A stretch of 64,000 bases of DNA, taken from assembly GCA_027924585.1 (NCBI GenBank), contig BSBM01000092.1, positions 8,302,001-8,366,000 on the forward strand, written 5' to 3'. A program made the translations under genes and the position numbers. Source of the DNA: Larix kaempferi (taxonomy: Eukaryota; Streptophyta; Pinopsida; Pinales; Pinaceae). Of this stretch, positions 1 through 11,337 are shown piece after piece. The notes beneath the pieces were generated by a model. The model worked only from the letters and a program-made list of their open reading frames with translations. It made no database searches and was not told the DNA's origin. Numbering within the stretch: position 1 is the stretch's first letter; every line of letters starts with the position of its first letter.

Positions 1-803
<803 letters not shown>

Positions 804-2065
804 TGAAAGATTTTATGAGCGACCCATTATTACCTGAGGAGATTACCTGAAGGGATCTGCAGGTGCGAATGCGAATGGTCCGGTCCCTGGTTCCGGTGTG
901 CAGATAAGCAGGGTCATGTGCAGGTTCCCTCGTAGATGCATATGTTGAGTAGGCAGGGAAGAGTCGCAGGCGGGGGGTAAGGGAATGCTACAGCGGAATG
1001 GAGTTCAAATTCACCAACAACGGTCTGCAAGGATCGGGGCATTAATTCCTACTGCACGCCTATTACTTGCCCTAAGTCTGCCGTCCAAACCTCGATAACG
1101 TAAAAGGCCACGTCGGTTAGCCGGAGTTTTAGTTACGGAGGTGGAGTGGAGACGGGGTCCCGTATCCGGCCGACGATGGACGGTATTGGACGGGGTTGAA
1201 GCACAACGGGGGTGGGTTCATTTGGCGGCGGGACGGGGCGATTTGAGTGCCCCATATCCCACGCCGTCTTTTTCGTGAATTTTTATTTATTTTTAAATCT
1301 TAAAAATAAAAATAACTCGTGGAGGCATTTATGTCCCATCCTAATGGTACTACATCAATCAAAAAATAAAAATATTGTATTTTGAAAATTGTTAAAATTA
1401 TTTTATTTTTTAAAATATTGTATTTAATATTAAAATTACATAAAACATTGTAAAACTTTTGTTGCAAAAAACTAATTAATGCAAATCAATGTAGTTTGAA
1501 TATCCATGCCTTGGGAGGGAATAAAAATATAGAATAATTTTAAAAATATATATTTAATTTAAATATTTATAATAAATATAAATTTGATAAAATAACATTA
1601 ATAATAATTAATTTTATTATTTAATAAAAAATACAATCCAAAATATGTAACTTTTAAATCATATTCCAACTTTTTAGAGCATTATTTATTGGAAGCTTCC
1701 AATCAATCTAGATGGTAAAACCTTGACATTGGCAAAGCTTGAGATGTTATAAACAAAATAATCAACCAAAAACATAAATTTAAAAAAAAAAAAATCAAAA
1801 AAATCAAATATCATGTAATAATTAAAAAAAAAACATGAAATTGAAGAATACTGCACCAATCATAAATTAAAACAAGAGTCACGAGGTGGCAAAACTAGAA
1901 TTATTGAATGAAAAATCTACAAGAAAAACAAGTGAATTTACTCAATAATAATATGGTTATGACATTTTATCTTTATAAAAATATTAAATTTAAAACAATC
2001 AATTAAAATAAATATAAAAAATAATAACAATTTATTTAAAAAATCAAGAATTATATTATATGATA
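804..2065. other. Intergenic stretch, no gene seen
   Basis: Bases 830-1260 are unusually GC-rich for this window and lie upstream of the P450 remnant start. No clear TATA box or ORF was found there. From 1260 to 2065 the sequence is strongly AT-rich with A and T runs and nothing recognisable. Confidence 0.5.
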
Positions 2066-2348
2066 TTTTTTTTCGAGTGGAAAAAAGCATACTATTTATA
2101 TTCAAATTGAAAAAAATAGTACATGATGGATTGGTCCATAGATAAGCATTAGTTCACACAACATGCTTACATGAGATACTAGGCATGTCGAAACAGTCCT
2201 GTCAAACATCCATTCAGTGATGATCATTAGTACATAGAAAACCCATATACAAAAGTGTCAAAAATCACATCTGGCCAAAATATCTCCCAATATCTAACTA
2301 GTCGAAGAAAAAAAGAGAACCCTGATCAAGGAACGCATCTTCAAAGTA

Positions 2349-2900
2349 TTATGCCCAGAAGAGATATCCAACATCCCCAGAAAGTGCTTGTTTGGATAAA
2401 ACATCAACATCCTGATTGTGTTCCCTATATATGTGTTTGATATCAAAGTCCATAAATTTGAGCATCTCAGCCTTAATCCTGCAGCACCAATGAGTCAGAG
2501 AAATGATTTGTAACTTATAATCACCCAACACCCATTTGATCATAACCCTGGAATCGCTAAATAATTTAATTCTTGGGAAACCAAAAAGATTTGCCAGACG
2601 AATAGAAGCCCACAGTGCCAATAGTTTAGCTTTCATGCTAGTGCCTATTCCACAATGGAGTCGAAAGGTGAAATAATGTTCCTGGTTTATAAAAAAATTT
2701 CCACCTGCTACACACTGCCCCAATGCCGCTGCACCATCAAAAAAGATGATGGGATCATTGAATCTTGGTCTGAAGGTACCAGTAATCCTATGTTTGGATA
2801 TTTTCTTCAAATGTATATTTGGTATATATTGTTGCAAAATCACAGCAACAACTTTATCAGTACTGGCCACCTGATCATCAAATATACACCTGTTCCTCAT
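2349..2900 (-). pseudogene. LINE-1 RNase H domain
   Basis: C-terminal RNase H-like domain of the LINE polyprotein. The acidic residues of the fold can be seen in order: FFDGAAA (strand 1 Asp), MKAKLLAL (a Lys stands where the family has the second acidic residue, normally AE), KLFSDSRV (third Asp) and HIYREHNQDVD (His and last Asp). It would remove RNA from the cDNA hybrid during target-primed reverse transcription. The Glu-to-Lys change would abolish activity. It aligns by eye with 15771-16060 (+) and 40167-40753 (-). Confidence 0.8.
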
Positions 2901-2985
2901 TCCCCAGATTGCCCAGGAAACATAAATCGGAAGTGTATGATGTTCACTACAATTTTGTTGCCAAATTCTTAAACTTGAAGTAAAA

Positions 2986-3732
2986 TCACCCTGTCTCCAG
3001 ACAGTGCAAATTTTTCAGATTGTTACAAATATTTCCCCAAATGTATAATGTGAAGGTACAGTCCATGAACATATGTGTTGCATTTTCTGTCCAATTTTTG
3101 CAAAGCGGACATCTACTAGGACCATACCAACCTTTTCTTTCCAAATTGTCCCAGGTTTTCAATCTATCCATTAGAACAAACCAAAGAAAACATTTTATTT
3201 TCAGTGGTACTTTCCATGTCCAAATAAGTTTATACCACCACTGATTTGGAAAGATGCATCTCCTCTTGATGATAGATTTGTAGGTAGAATTTGTTGTAAC
3301 CATACCTGTGCTCTCATTTCCCTTCCAGATAAGGATGTCCTCTTCATCTTTCAACCTGCACCCAGTCGAATTGATGGTGTTGGTATATCTATCCCATTCT
3401 GCGGCCCATTCACCCAATAAACCCAGTGCATCCCCACTGTACCAATATGTCCCAGGTCCCCGATTCTGTACACTATCAAGAGTAACAAAACCGGCTCTAT
3501 TAAAAAATCCTCTCAGAGCAAGTGAAAGCATATAATCATCACCCAAGCCAATGATAGGATCAGTGCCAATGGATATCTCTTTCCCATTCCCAATTTGCCA
3601 GCAAATATCAAGTGCCAACCATTTGTACACATTTAAAAAACCTCTCCACAGTGGTGATATACCCCAGCAGATCTTCTTTGGTGTTCTAAACCAATGTGAA
3701 ATTTTCATTTTAATGTATTTGCAATGGACCAC
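2986..3732 (-). pseudogene. LINE-1 zf-RVT region
   Basis: The stretch between reverse transcriptase and RNase H in plant LINEs. Recognisable features are the WKVPLKIKCFLWFVLMDRL segment and the zinc-binding pattern CPLCKNWTENATHMFMDC (CxxC...H...C) near the C-terminus. The segment is open for about 248 codons. It is broken from the RT segment upstream by a frameshift or stop around 3733-3966, where the reading frame is still recognisable in pieces. Confidence 0.75.
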
Positions 3733-3966
3733 TTTAGACCACAGAGTGTTCCCAAACAGGGCACGCCAAAAAATCTTAAGTCTAAGAGCTTCACTAAAGG
3801 CCTGCGAATCTTTTATACCCTAGCCACCTGCGCTAGTTGGAAGAGATAGCATCTCCCAGCCAACCATAACAAGGCCACCCGACCCGAGTTTACCCGACCA
3901 CAGGAAGTTGAATATCAATTTTCTGATCAGATTGATAATGTACTTTGGAATAGGAAGCATGGAGAA

Positions 3967-5526
3967 CTAATACACAGGAATGCTGGATAAAACCGCCTTG
4001 ACTAGTGTCAATTTTCCACCTATAGACAGTAGCCGATAAGCCCAATGTGAAATCCTATTTTCCAATTTTCTAATAAGCCAAAACCAGTCATTTATATAAT
4101 ACCCGCTTGGTTTAAGAAAGAAACCAAGGTACGTTAGGCCATCGCAAGTCACTTCCCATTTAGAAGGAAGTAGACTCAGAATCTCATTCATCCGGATCTC
4201 ATCAACAAAGAAATGAAAGAAAGTAGTCTTTCGAAGACTAATTTTCATACCTGACGCCTTACAAAACAGCTCCAAAATCCCATTAATCGATCTCCATTCA
4301 GAAATAGAGTCACTTCCAGCCAAGAGGACATCATCAACAAAAAGAGAGTGAGTAATCTGAAGTAGCCTGTTGATCTTCAGTCCATTAATATGCCCATCTA
4401 ATTTAGCTTTCTTAATCATAAGACTCAATCCCTCAATCACAATAAGGAACGGGAGGGGGGATAATGAACACTCCTGCCTGATACCTCTGCTGCAACTAAA
4501 GAATCCCGAGGAATGACCATTCACAAGAACTGAAATATTCATAGTACAAACACAAGCCATGATCCATCTAATGACAGTAGCCGGAACCCCAATCTGTATC
4601 AGGATGAGTCTCAAAAAGTCCCAGTTTACTCGATCATAAGCTTTTTCCAAGTCTATCTTTAGGATAAGTGCCTTCTGCTTCCTCTTCTTAACCGAATGCA
4701 TAAGTTCCTGTGTAATACCCACCGCATCATGGATCTGTCTACCTTCTAAAAACCCAAATTGTTCAGGAGAAATCTTCTTATACAGTATGGGCTTAAGTCT
4801 TTCTGCAATGATCTTAGATATAATTTTATAAATTAAGTTACATAATGCAATTGGTCTAAACTCCCCAAAGGTTTTGGGATCGCTAACTTTAGGAATAAGA
4901 GTCACAAAAGTGGCATTAAGTGCCCCACTAATGTAGCCAGTGCTTCTGGAAAAATCAACCATTCTCAATATATCACCACCCATGATGTCAAAAAAATGGA
5001 TGAAAAGTTCCATTGTCCACCCATCAGGTCCAGGGCACTTCTCCTTTTTAAAACTTTTTAAGGTATCCTCAACTTATTTCAAAGTGACCTCCCTTTCTAA
5101 AATCTCAGCCTCGGCATCATTGAAGAATTTTGAAAAATGCTTAACCACTGTAAGCTGTGAATGTAGATCACAAAAACCTTCATCAGTGTAGATGTCCCTG
5201 AAAAAGTGCTTTGCCCCCACCTATATAGCATTCTCACTTGATAATGTATTTCCATTTGTGTCCTCCAATTCCCAAATGGTCTTTTTATTTCTTCTCGCCG
5301 ATGCAAAAGAGTGGAAAAATCTAGTATTACTATCCCCCTCTTTTATCCACAGAGCTCTACTCTTAAGCCTCCATTCTTTTTCTTCCCTAAGTAATAATGC
5401 CTCTTTCCGAGCCTCAAGGTCTTTTAAATTCTCTTGTTCCCCCTGATCAAAAGGAGACAAACATTGGCTGGAGTATAGAGCCGGTAGTTTCTCATCAATC
5501 TCCCTCAATTCTTTCTGATCATACAA
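3967..5526 (-). pseudogene. LINE-1 reverse transcriptase
   Basis: RVT_1-type reverse transcriptase of a plant L1-like element. Seen in order: the linker with ALWIKEGDSNTRFFH (about 5370-5300), GPDGWTMELF, FRPIALCNLIYKIISKIIAERL, QFGFLEGRQIHDA, LKIDLEKAYDRVNWDFL (catalytic Asp), GIRQECSLSPLPF (family consensus GxRQGxPLSP) and LFVDDVLLAG (catalytic FxDD box). The RT core from 5013 to 3967 is open for 348 codons. The linker is cut off by in-frame stops near 5220 and 5075. The polymerase boxes look intact, but the element cannot make a full polyprotein. Confidence 0.85.
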
Positions 5527-5712
5527 TTTCTTATGGTGAATCCATTAAGAAACAAATTGCTTCAGTTCCTGCAGTTTTTTGCAAAGTAGATCCACATGGT
5601 TCAACTTAGAATCCATAGTTAAACCAGCCCAAAAATCTCTAACATTAATACAAAATGCCTCATCTACAAGCCAAGAGTGGTTAAACTTGAAATGTGTTTT
5701 GCCTTTCTGTGC

Positions 5713-6043
5713 CTAGTTTCCTAACTGTAGAAAAACGGGCCAGTGGTCTGAGATTTTATCTTTCCCAACCCAAGAGCAATATAAGCCACAAGAGTTCAAA
5801 AATGGTGTCTTAACCAGAAACTTGTCAAGTCTCTTCATGATATTTTGTGAACCTGAACGGCCATTTGTCCAGGTGGGCTGGAAAACAGTGTCACACACAT
5901 CAACCAAATCGAACTTTTGGAGTAGCTGGGAGAAATAATCAACCATGGTATCAAGAACAACATATTTCCCCCAGATCTCACCGGCCAACCTGGTAAAATT
6001 CAAATCCCCTCCGACTATCAAATGTTCAATATCCAAAAGAATG
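5713..6043 (-). pseudogene. LINE-1 endonuclease C-terminal part
   Basis: Remnant of the APE-like endonuclease that nicks target DNA. GGDLNFT (metal-binding Asp and Asn) and KISDHWPV (the SDH catalytic motif) are present, with PTWTNGR between them. The N-terminal catalytic Glu region is absent because the element begins near 6043. Compare the fuller copy at 43007-44301. Confidence 0.8.
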
Positions 6044-6548
6044 TACAATAGTCTTTTGTTCCATGACCTCACCATAAGATTGGAATTGATTCACAATCTC
6101 CAAAACCCCGGTCATAAACTCATTATTTTGTTTCATTTTCTTTCATCTTGAGATTTTCAAATTGAAGTCTAAGGGTTTGGATTCTTACCATTTTGACTCT
6201 TTCAGTGCCTTTGTATGTAGATGCTAGAAGATTCCAAGCATTATGTGCGCTATTGGCTCCCAATATCCATGAGAAAATAGATTCCTCGCTGCATCTTTGG
6301 ATCAACCATTTTGCAGTCAGATATGTCTCGCTGCATCTACGAGCGTCAAGTGCATTCTTCTAGGCATTGGACATAGCGTCCATAGCAGTTGTATTCGGTT
6401 CTATGAAATCATTTTCAATGATGTCCCAACATTTGTTGAGATGGAGAAACGTCTTCATCTCGATTGACCACAATTCATAGTTGGTGTCGATCAACATGGG
6501 AGCCTGCATCTGCTTCAAATTTGGGCTAGTAGAGTTGGTAGTAGCCAT
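6043..6548 (-). pseudogene. Copia gag fragment (UBN2/DUF4219 type)
   Basis: Minus-strand Copia gag start. ATG at 6548-6546 begins MATTNSTSPN. It is followed by the DUF4219 signature NYELWSIEMKTFL and the UBN2 signature NAWNLLASTYKGTERVK. One in-frame TAG at 6362-6360 interrupts it. A frameshift near 6123 leads to EFMTGVLEIVNQFQSYGE, still typical of Copia gag. Gag ends abruptly at about 6043 where LINE endonuclease begins. No pol or second LTR was found on the far side of the LINE. Confidence 0.8.
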
Positions 6549-6933
6549 CTTCTTATGACTCTTCACACATGATCAAACTGGATCTGATACTAAATATAGT
6601 GTTTTTACAATATGTCATAGCTTATGGGAGCATGATAGTGCGACTACAAAAAGTGTATAAGGAAAGAGATGCTATCGCAATTCACTTGGAGAATTGTCGT
6701 GGCATTGGTGAAACTGTCGCAGTTCTCGAATGGGTAGGGCGCGACACTATTGTAACAAAGGTAAAAAAAAAATGCTTGTGTGCAGGTGTTCTCCACATTG
6801 TGAAGAAGCTTCACACCAATGTGCTCTCAATTATCCCATCCAATGAACTCCAGTGGATCCAATTCGGATCTATGTGCTTTCCCCTCTGTGAAAAGGATTA
6901 CCAAAGCAAACACACAGAACTTGGATCCGATTG
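6549..6933 (-). other. Copia 5' leader
   Basis: Untranslated region between primer-binding site and gag on the minus strand. A second PBS-like string (GTATCAGATCC) lies at about 6575-6588, possibly a duplicated leader segment. No coding features. Confidence 0.5.
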
Positions 6934-6945
6934 GCTCTGATACCA
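6934..6945 (-). other. Copia primer-binding site
   Basis: On the minus strand it reads TGGTATCAGAGC, the perfect initiator-Met tRNA 3' end complement used by plant Copia elements, directly abutting the LTR end. This fixes both the orientation and the LTR boundary. Confidence 0.9.
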
Positions 6946-7218
6946 TGATAAAGTTAACAAGAGGAGCAGAAAGGACATAAAACACAGTTGGGCATATTCA
7001 TTGCCTTCTCACTATTACTTGCAATTATTTGTAGATAAGCAATTACAATGTAGTTGGTTGACAAGGTCAAACCACTAACCCTCAACATAAATGCTAACTA
7101 ACTAGAACTAGCCAAAGTGGACCGAAATAGACTAAATCATGATAGACTAAATCAACTACATAATCTTTCAACTAATTAATGAACGAGTGGTGGACCAGGG
7201 AGATTACATCTTCTAACA
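6946..7218 (-). repeat. Copia 5' LTR
   Basis: 273 bp bounded on the minus strand by TGTTAG at 7218 and TTATCA at 6946, immediately upstream of the primer-binding site. No matching 3' LTR was seen, so the element is incomplete. Confidence 0.75.
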
Positions 7219-10200
7219 ATGGCTAAGCTTTGATTTTTTCCATTATTTTGTAGGGGCCAGTTGGGCTAAACCAAATCTCCATTCAATAAGATTGTTTGCA
7301 TGCTTATTCTTCAAGCTAGCTTGATGGTTAGTTTCTATAGTCATAGTGATGGACGATGTGAGCATGAGGAGTTGAGTTTATAGTATTTCATATATATATT
7401 TATTATAACTCGTTTATAATTATATAGGTAAGCATTGGCGTTATAGGCATATACACACACATAATGATGGGTTATATTTATATATAAGGGAGTATCCACA
7501 CAAGATTTGGATATGCAAGATAAAGTATTGATGGTTGATCGTAAGATACATATACATACATAAATGTAAAATGATATATATGATTCATGTATAGATGTAC
7601 TAGATGAGTACAAGGCATAGCTAAGGTATGTCTTATATCTTGAATCTAGTTAGGAAAATATATATGCATAATTAATGTTTTAGGCAATAATGTCTTTGGT
7701 AAATGAAACTAGGTTGTAATGTGGCTTATAGAGTTATGGAAAAATTTAATACCAAGTACTTGATATATGTGAATGTGTATAAAAGGTTTAAAATAAAAAC
7801 TACGTGTTGTGGGTAAGTTACATGATCGTATAGATCATACCATTAAGTTCCTTTTCTTTTCACTACTTTTTTTGCTAGTAATAAGAGTTTAAAAAAAAAG
7901 CTAAATCCAAAGTAATGAAGGTCATTGCACTCACACTACAGGATGGATTCTTTTGGCCTCAAGCAATAACTATGTGTTTTTAAAAGTAACTCTAAGAAGG
8001 TGGAAATTATGTATCAATTAGCTTTTATATATCATATGTTTTAGATGGTTTATTTTGTTTATTTTTGGATGAATCACTAAATTACTATATTTATATTATA
8101 TTCAAATTAAACATTTTGTATATAAATATTTTTAAGAAATTTAAAAATAAGAGTACTTTAATTTTAATTTCTCAAGTATTAAACAATAGAAAAATAAATA
8201 AAACCATCAAAAGACACTCCTTTTCATGAAAGAGTATATTTACAATTTCCCAAAATGAAGCACAAATCTCATCATAGGATTTTTTAATTTAATTGCAACA
8301 GTTGGAAAATGAATAAAACACATTGCCTCTTTGTTAAAAGATTACATTTACATTTACATTTACATTTACAGCTTCCAAATATGAAGCTCAAAAGTCAGAC
8401 TAAATGAAAAAAATCATTATTTGAAAGTAGCAAAATAAATTGAATGAACACAGAAAAACCCTGCACAGTTACAATTATATTCAAAGGACTAAATGATTTT
8501 CATTCCATACATACATACATATATATTTTCATTCCATACATACATACATATATATCTATATATTGTGTTAGCTAATATATGCAGAGCTGTAGCTGGGTGG
8601 CTTCCAACTTAGCCTTTTGTGTAGAGATGCGAACAAAGAGTGGAATAAAGAGAATCTATCGTGGCTTTGTGTAAAGTTGTAAATAAATTCCCTGCCAAGC
8701 AGGGTATACAGACAATTGAAGTCTAGGACTTTGAATTTAATATAATTTCGTAGAGTAAGTAGGGAACAATAAAACTCACTGTCCACCATTTGATTTTAAA
8801 TAACAACATAATGCATGTAAGGAAAGTGGAATTATGATATACAATGGAAACGATGACCTAAAATACAGCTTATACTAAGCTCTCAGTTTTTTTGACGATT
8901 TGTCGAAGCATTTAAACCACAAAATAACAGTTTCATTAATTGTAATCCCAGTCATTTATGTCAGGTACCCAGCACACAAAAATTTTGTATTTTTGTGGAT
9001 GTTCCTTATGGTGATTGAATTACATCTCTTTCGGCGTTATCTCTTGGGATTTCATCTCTGAAATTTCTTTTCTCGGAAAAGGCATAGAAATTTCTCGAAA
9101 AAGGCATAGAAATTGTGTCCTTTGTGAATGTTTCCAGTGATGATGGAATTACATCCAAGTTTGGAGTTGTCTCTTGGGAATTCGAATAGTGATAGCCTTT
9201 TATTTTCTCACTTCTTTGAAAGAGACTTTTGCTTATGAATAAATATCACTTACTTTGAGAAAAACTTTCCACTAAATCGTCCATTTGTATTCCAGCCCCT
9301 AAATTTATGAAAATCATCCCACTTTAATGCAAACCATTTTTCATAATCTAATGCATGGAATTCTTCTTATTCTATCACTATTTTATATCAGAAACCAAGT
9401 ATCATATTCAGTTCTATACAAATTTTGCAAATCTCAGGAAAGTACTTCTTATTTCTAAAAAGAAATTGACAATCCAATCAAATCACTTTTGGTAATCTCG
9501 TCAACAGTATGTTGGGAAAATAGACATTATCATTCAATTGAAATTCAGAAACCAGTTTCGTGCCCAAGAAAATGACCGTAGATGCATCTTTTCATATGTT
9601 CAATGAATTATTTCAAAAGTGAGATAGAGCCATCAAAAAAGTTTCTTCCCACTTTATTGAAGATTCTTCTAACAAAAGGTTGGCCTTGCGTACATCTTTC
9701 ATGATTTAGTTTGCGTTCAATTTGTTGGTTTAATTTGATTGCCATGTTTAACGTTAATGTTCAGACAAATTCACAACTATGATAGAGCTATCATGTTTTA
9801 AATTTGAAAGATTTCATAGTAAGCTCATGGCTCACCAAAATTACAGGCATTAGTTTTGACTCCAGATAACAAAGGCAAATTAATACATATGCATTAGAGA
9901 GAGTGGGTTTATGTTCAAATGGTTTTGGTTGATTTTGACAGCAATATAAATTAAACGACTTCCATTAACTACAGTTTTATCATATAGTGGTGGCAAAAGC
10001 TGTAATGTCATATTCCAAGAGCAGGAAGGGACGGGCATGCTCCAACAGAAACGAATGGCGCAGGGCAAAAGAGTTGGGACTTTTGTACCTCAAGATACCC
10101 ACTTACAAAAAGTCAACTAATAGATACAGAAATACATGAGATTCTCTCACCTTGGTGGCTTGACAACAACTCTATTTATCAGCTCCTTTTATAATAGTAG

Positions 10201-10254
10201 ATCAACCCTTCAGCCATCTCTTCAATCAAAGCCATTCTCTGCTTCTGTAATCAA
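7219..10254. other. Intergenic stretch with short tandem repeats
   Basis: No gene seen. It holds (ATTTAC)n at about 8343-8372, a tandem duplication of a segment with ATTCCATACATACATACATA at 8497-8560, and a degenerate duplication around TCTCTTGGGATTTC / TCTCTTGGGAATTC at 8988-9185. TATA-like strings (TTTATAATAG near 10189) lie just upstream of the signal-peptide gene at 10255. Confidence 0.45.
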
Positions 10255-10710
10255 ATGGATAAGAAATCCTCAGGACTCATTGTTCTGATATCCCTTCTGC
10301 TGATTTATACTGTCAAAGCCCATGCAACAGGTAATTTATTTTACTCTAACCCTTTGTTGTACTTACCTGTCATTCCCACAAGAATTTAGGTTGAAAAAAA
10401 CCGTTAGTTAAACAAACAATATCTAATTTTCTATAATTATGCAATGCAAACCATTTTTAGAGAGACTTTAAAAGTTCCCCAATCAGTCACCACAAAGTTA
10501 GACATGACATTGATAATTAATATTTATTTAGAATAAAATTAAGAAGAGAACACAATGTTAGTTTCCTATTTTTCTGTAGGCACTATTTTAATCTTCCTCA
10601 GATGCAAATAGATGTGCAAAAGGCACCTCTGTCACAATATATTATTGACCCAAAAGCCAGAGCCAAGCCTGCCAGATTATTAGTCCAAGTTATCGAGCAA
10701 GATATTTAGA
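10255..10710 (+). pseudogene. Secreted protein gene start, broken in exon 2 (chitinase-like?)
   Basis: Exon 1 (10255-10330) encodes a clear signal peptide: MDKKSSG, a hydrophobic core LIVLISLLLIYTV, and a cleavage-like KAHA. A phase-1 GT-AG intron (10331-10601) follows. Exon 2 starts at 10602 in frame (DANRCAKGTSVTIYY) and hits TGA at 10646-10648. In the +1 frame just after the stop the sequence reads QKPEPSLPDY. Together with IYY(W) this resembles the start of class III (GH18) chitinases, IxYWGQNxxEGSLxD. That similarity is short and from memory, so the family is tentative. A TATA-like box lies about 65 bp upstream. The rest of the protein is not recognisable downstream. Confidence 0.45.
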
Positions 10711-10719
10711 GGTAAAAAT

Positions 10720-10930
10720 ATAAAGCGCCATGAACCATTTTCTAACATCTATTTTGAATTCATCAGAATTAAATGGTGGAAAATATCTTTCCTGGAGAAA
10801 TTTTGTCCTGGGTTTGACCTTGATACTGGTGGTTGGTATAAAGGTTTGCGGTTGGAAATTAGCCCCCTTTACTGTCGCAAAATTTGAATATTTTAGGACA
10901 TCTTTTGTAGTTTGTGCAAAAACCATTTTT
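10720..10930 (+). pseudogene. Possible Copia gag remnant
   Basis: A short open stretch contains SSELNGGKYLSWRNFVLGLT. It resembles the LNGxNYLxW signature at the start of Copia gag (Retrotran_gag_3 type). Nothing else of a retroelement is seen nearby. The 84-codon frame could be chance. Confidence 0.25.
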
Positions 10931-11101
10931 TTAAGACTTCAAACAAATTTAAATGTTTTTCGATTTCAACAAAGGAAAATATAGCATTTGTGAAAGCCAA
11001 ACCTAATTCTTGAATTAAATTGTATGCATTCTCCAAACATTTTGTCAAAGAAAATTAGAGGCATTGAACGGTACAGAGTGGTCATTTGTAAGAACAGGAA
11101 T

Positions 11102-11337
11102 CTACGGAGGAAGCTCTGGATTGAGAGAAATCTGTGAATTTTCGTTGTCCAGGCCTCGGCCATAACTCATGCGTCCGTGGAGCATCGCCTCGGTGATCCA
11201 CTGCTTGTTTCTTTGCCGAGTCTCCATATTAAATTCCTCTTTGATGTCATCATTGTCACCTTCCACACGTGGACTTCCTGTAATTCCGCACCATATGATT
11301 AAATTAATGACCATCAAAGCCATAAATCCTGCTAAAT
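11102..11337 (-). CDS. Possible terminal exon, unknown membrane protein
   Basis: A pyrimidine-rich acceptor (ACTTTCTTGGCAG) ends at 11338. The exon that follows is open to a stop at 11102. It reads DLAGFMALMVINLIIWCGI, one hydrophobic membrane-type segment, then a polar tail with GDNDDIKEEFN and ending NPELPP. I do not recognise the family. No convincing upstream exon was found; a stretch around 11945-11870 (minus) reading AISLGKANPAGVFGSF is a weak candidate. The region between holds degenerate repeats (11410-11745). It could be a gene relic or a chance ORF with a good splice site. Confidence 0.35.

Larger units (their letters stand above)
2066..6043 (-). mobile_element. 5'-truncated plant LINE (L1-like), LINE-1
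   Basis: A minus-strand non-LTR retrotransposon. In 5'-to-3' order it has the C-terminal part of an APE-type endonuclease (6042-5713), a linker (5526-5221), reverse transcriptase (5013-3967), a zinc-finger RVT region (3732-2986) and RNase H (2900-2349). The 3' terminus, on the plus strand at 2066-2125, shares the motif AAAAAAGCATACTATTTxTATTC with the LINE ending at 39968, so the two belong to one family. The 5' end is lost: endonuclease similarity starts exactly where Copia gag stops, at about 6043. No target-site duplication was found. In-frame stops, for example near 5220 and 5075, show that it is dead. Confidence 0.85.

Noticed and set aside
6569-6940. 123-codon plus-strand ORF
   Set aside because: It covers the untranslated leader and primer-binding site of a minus-strand Copia element.
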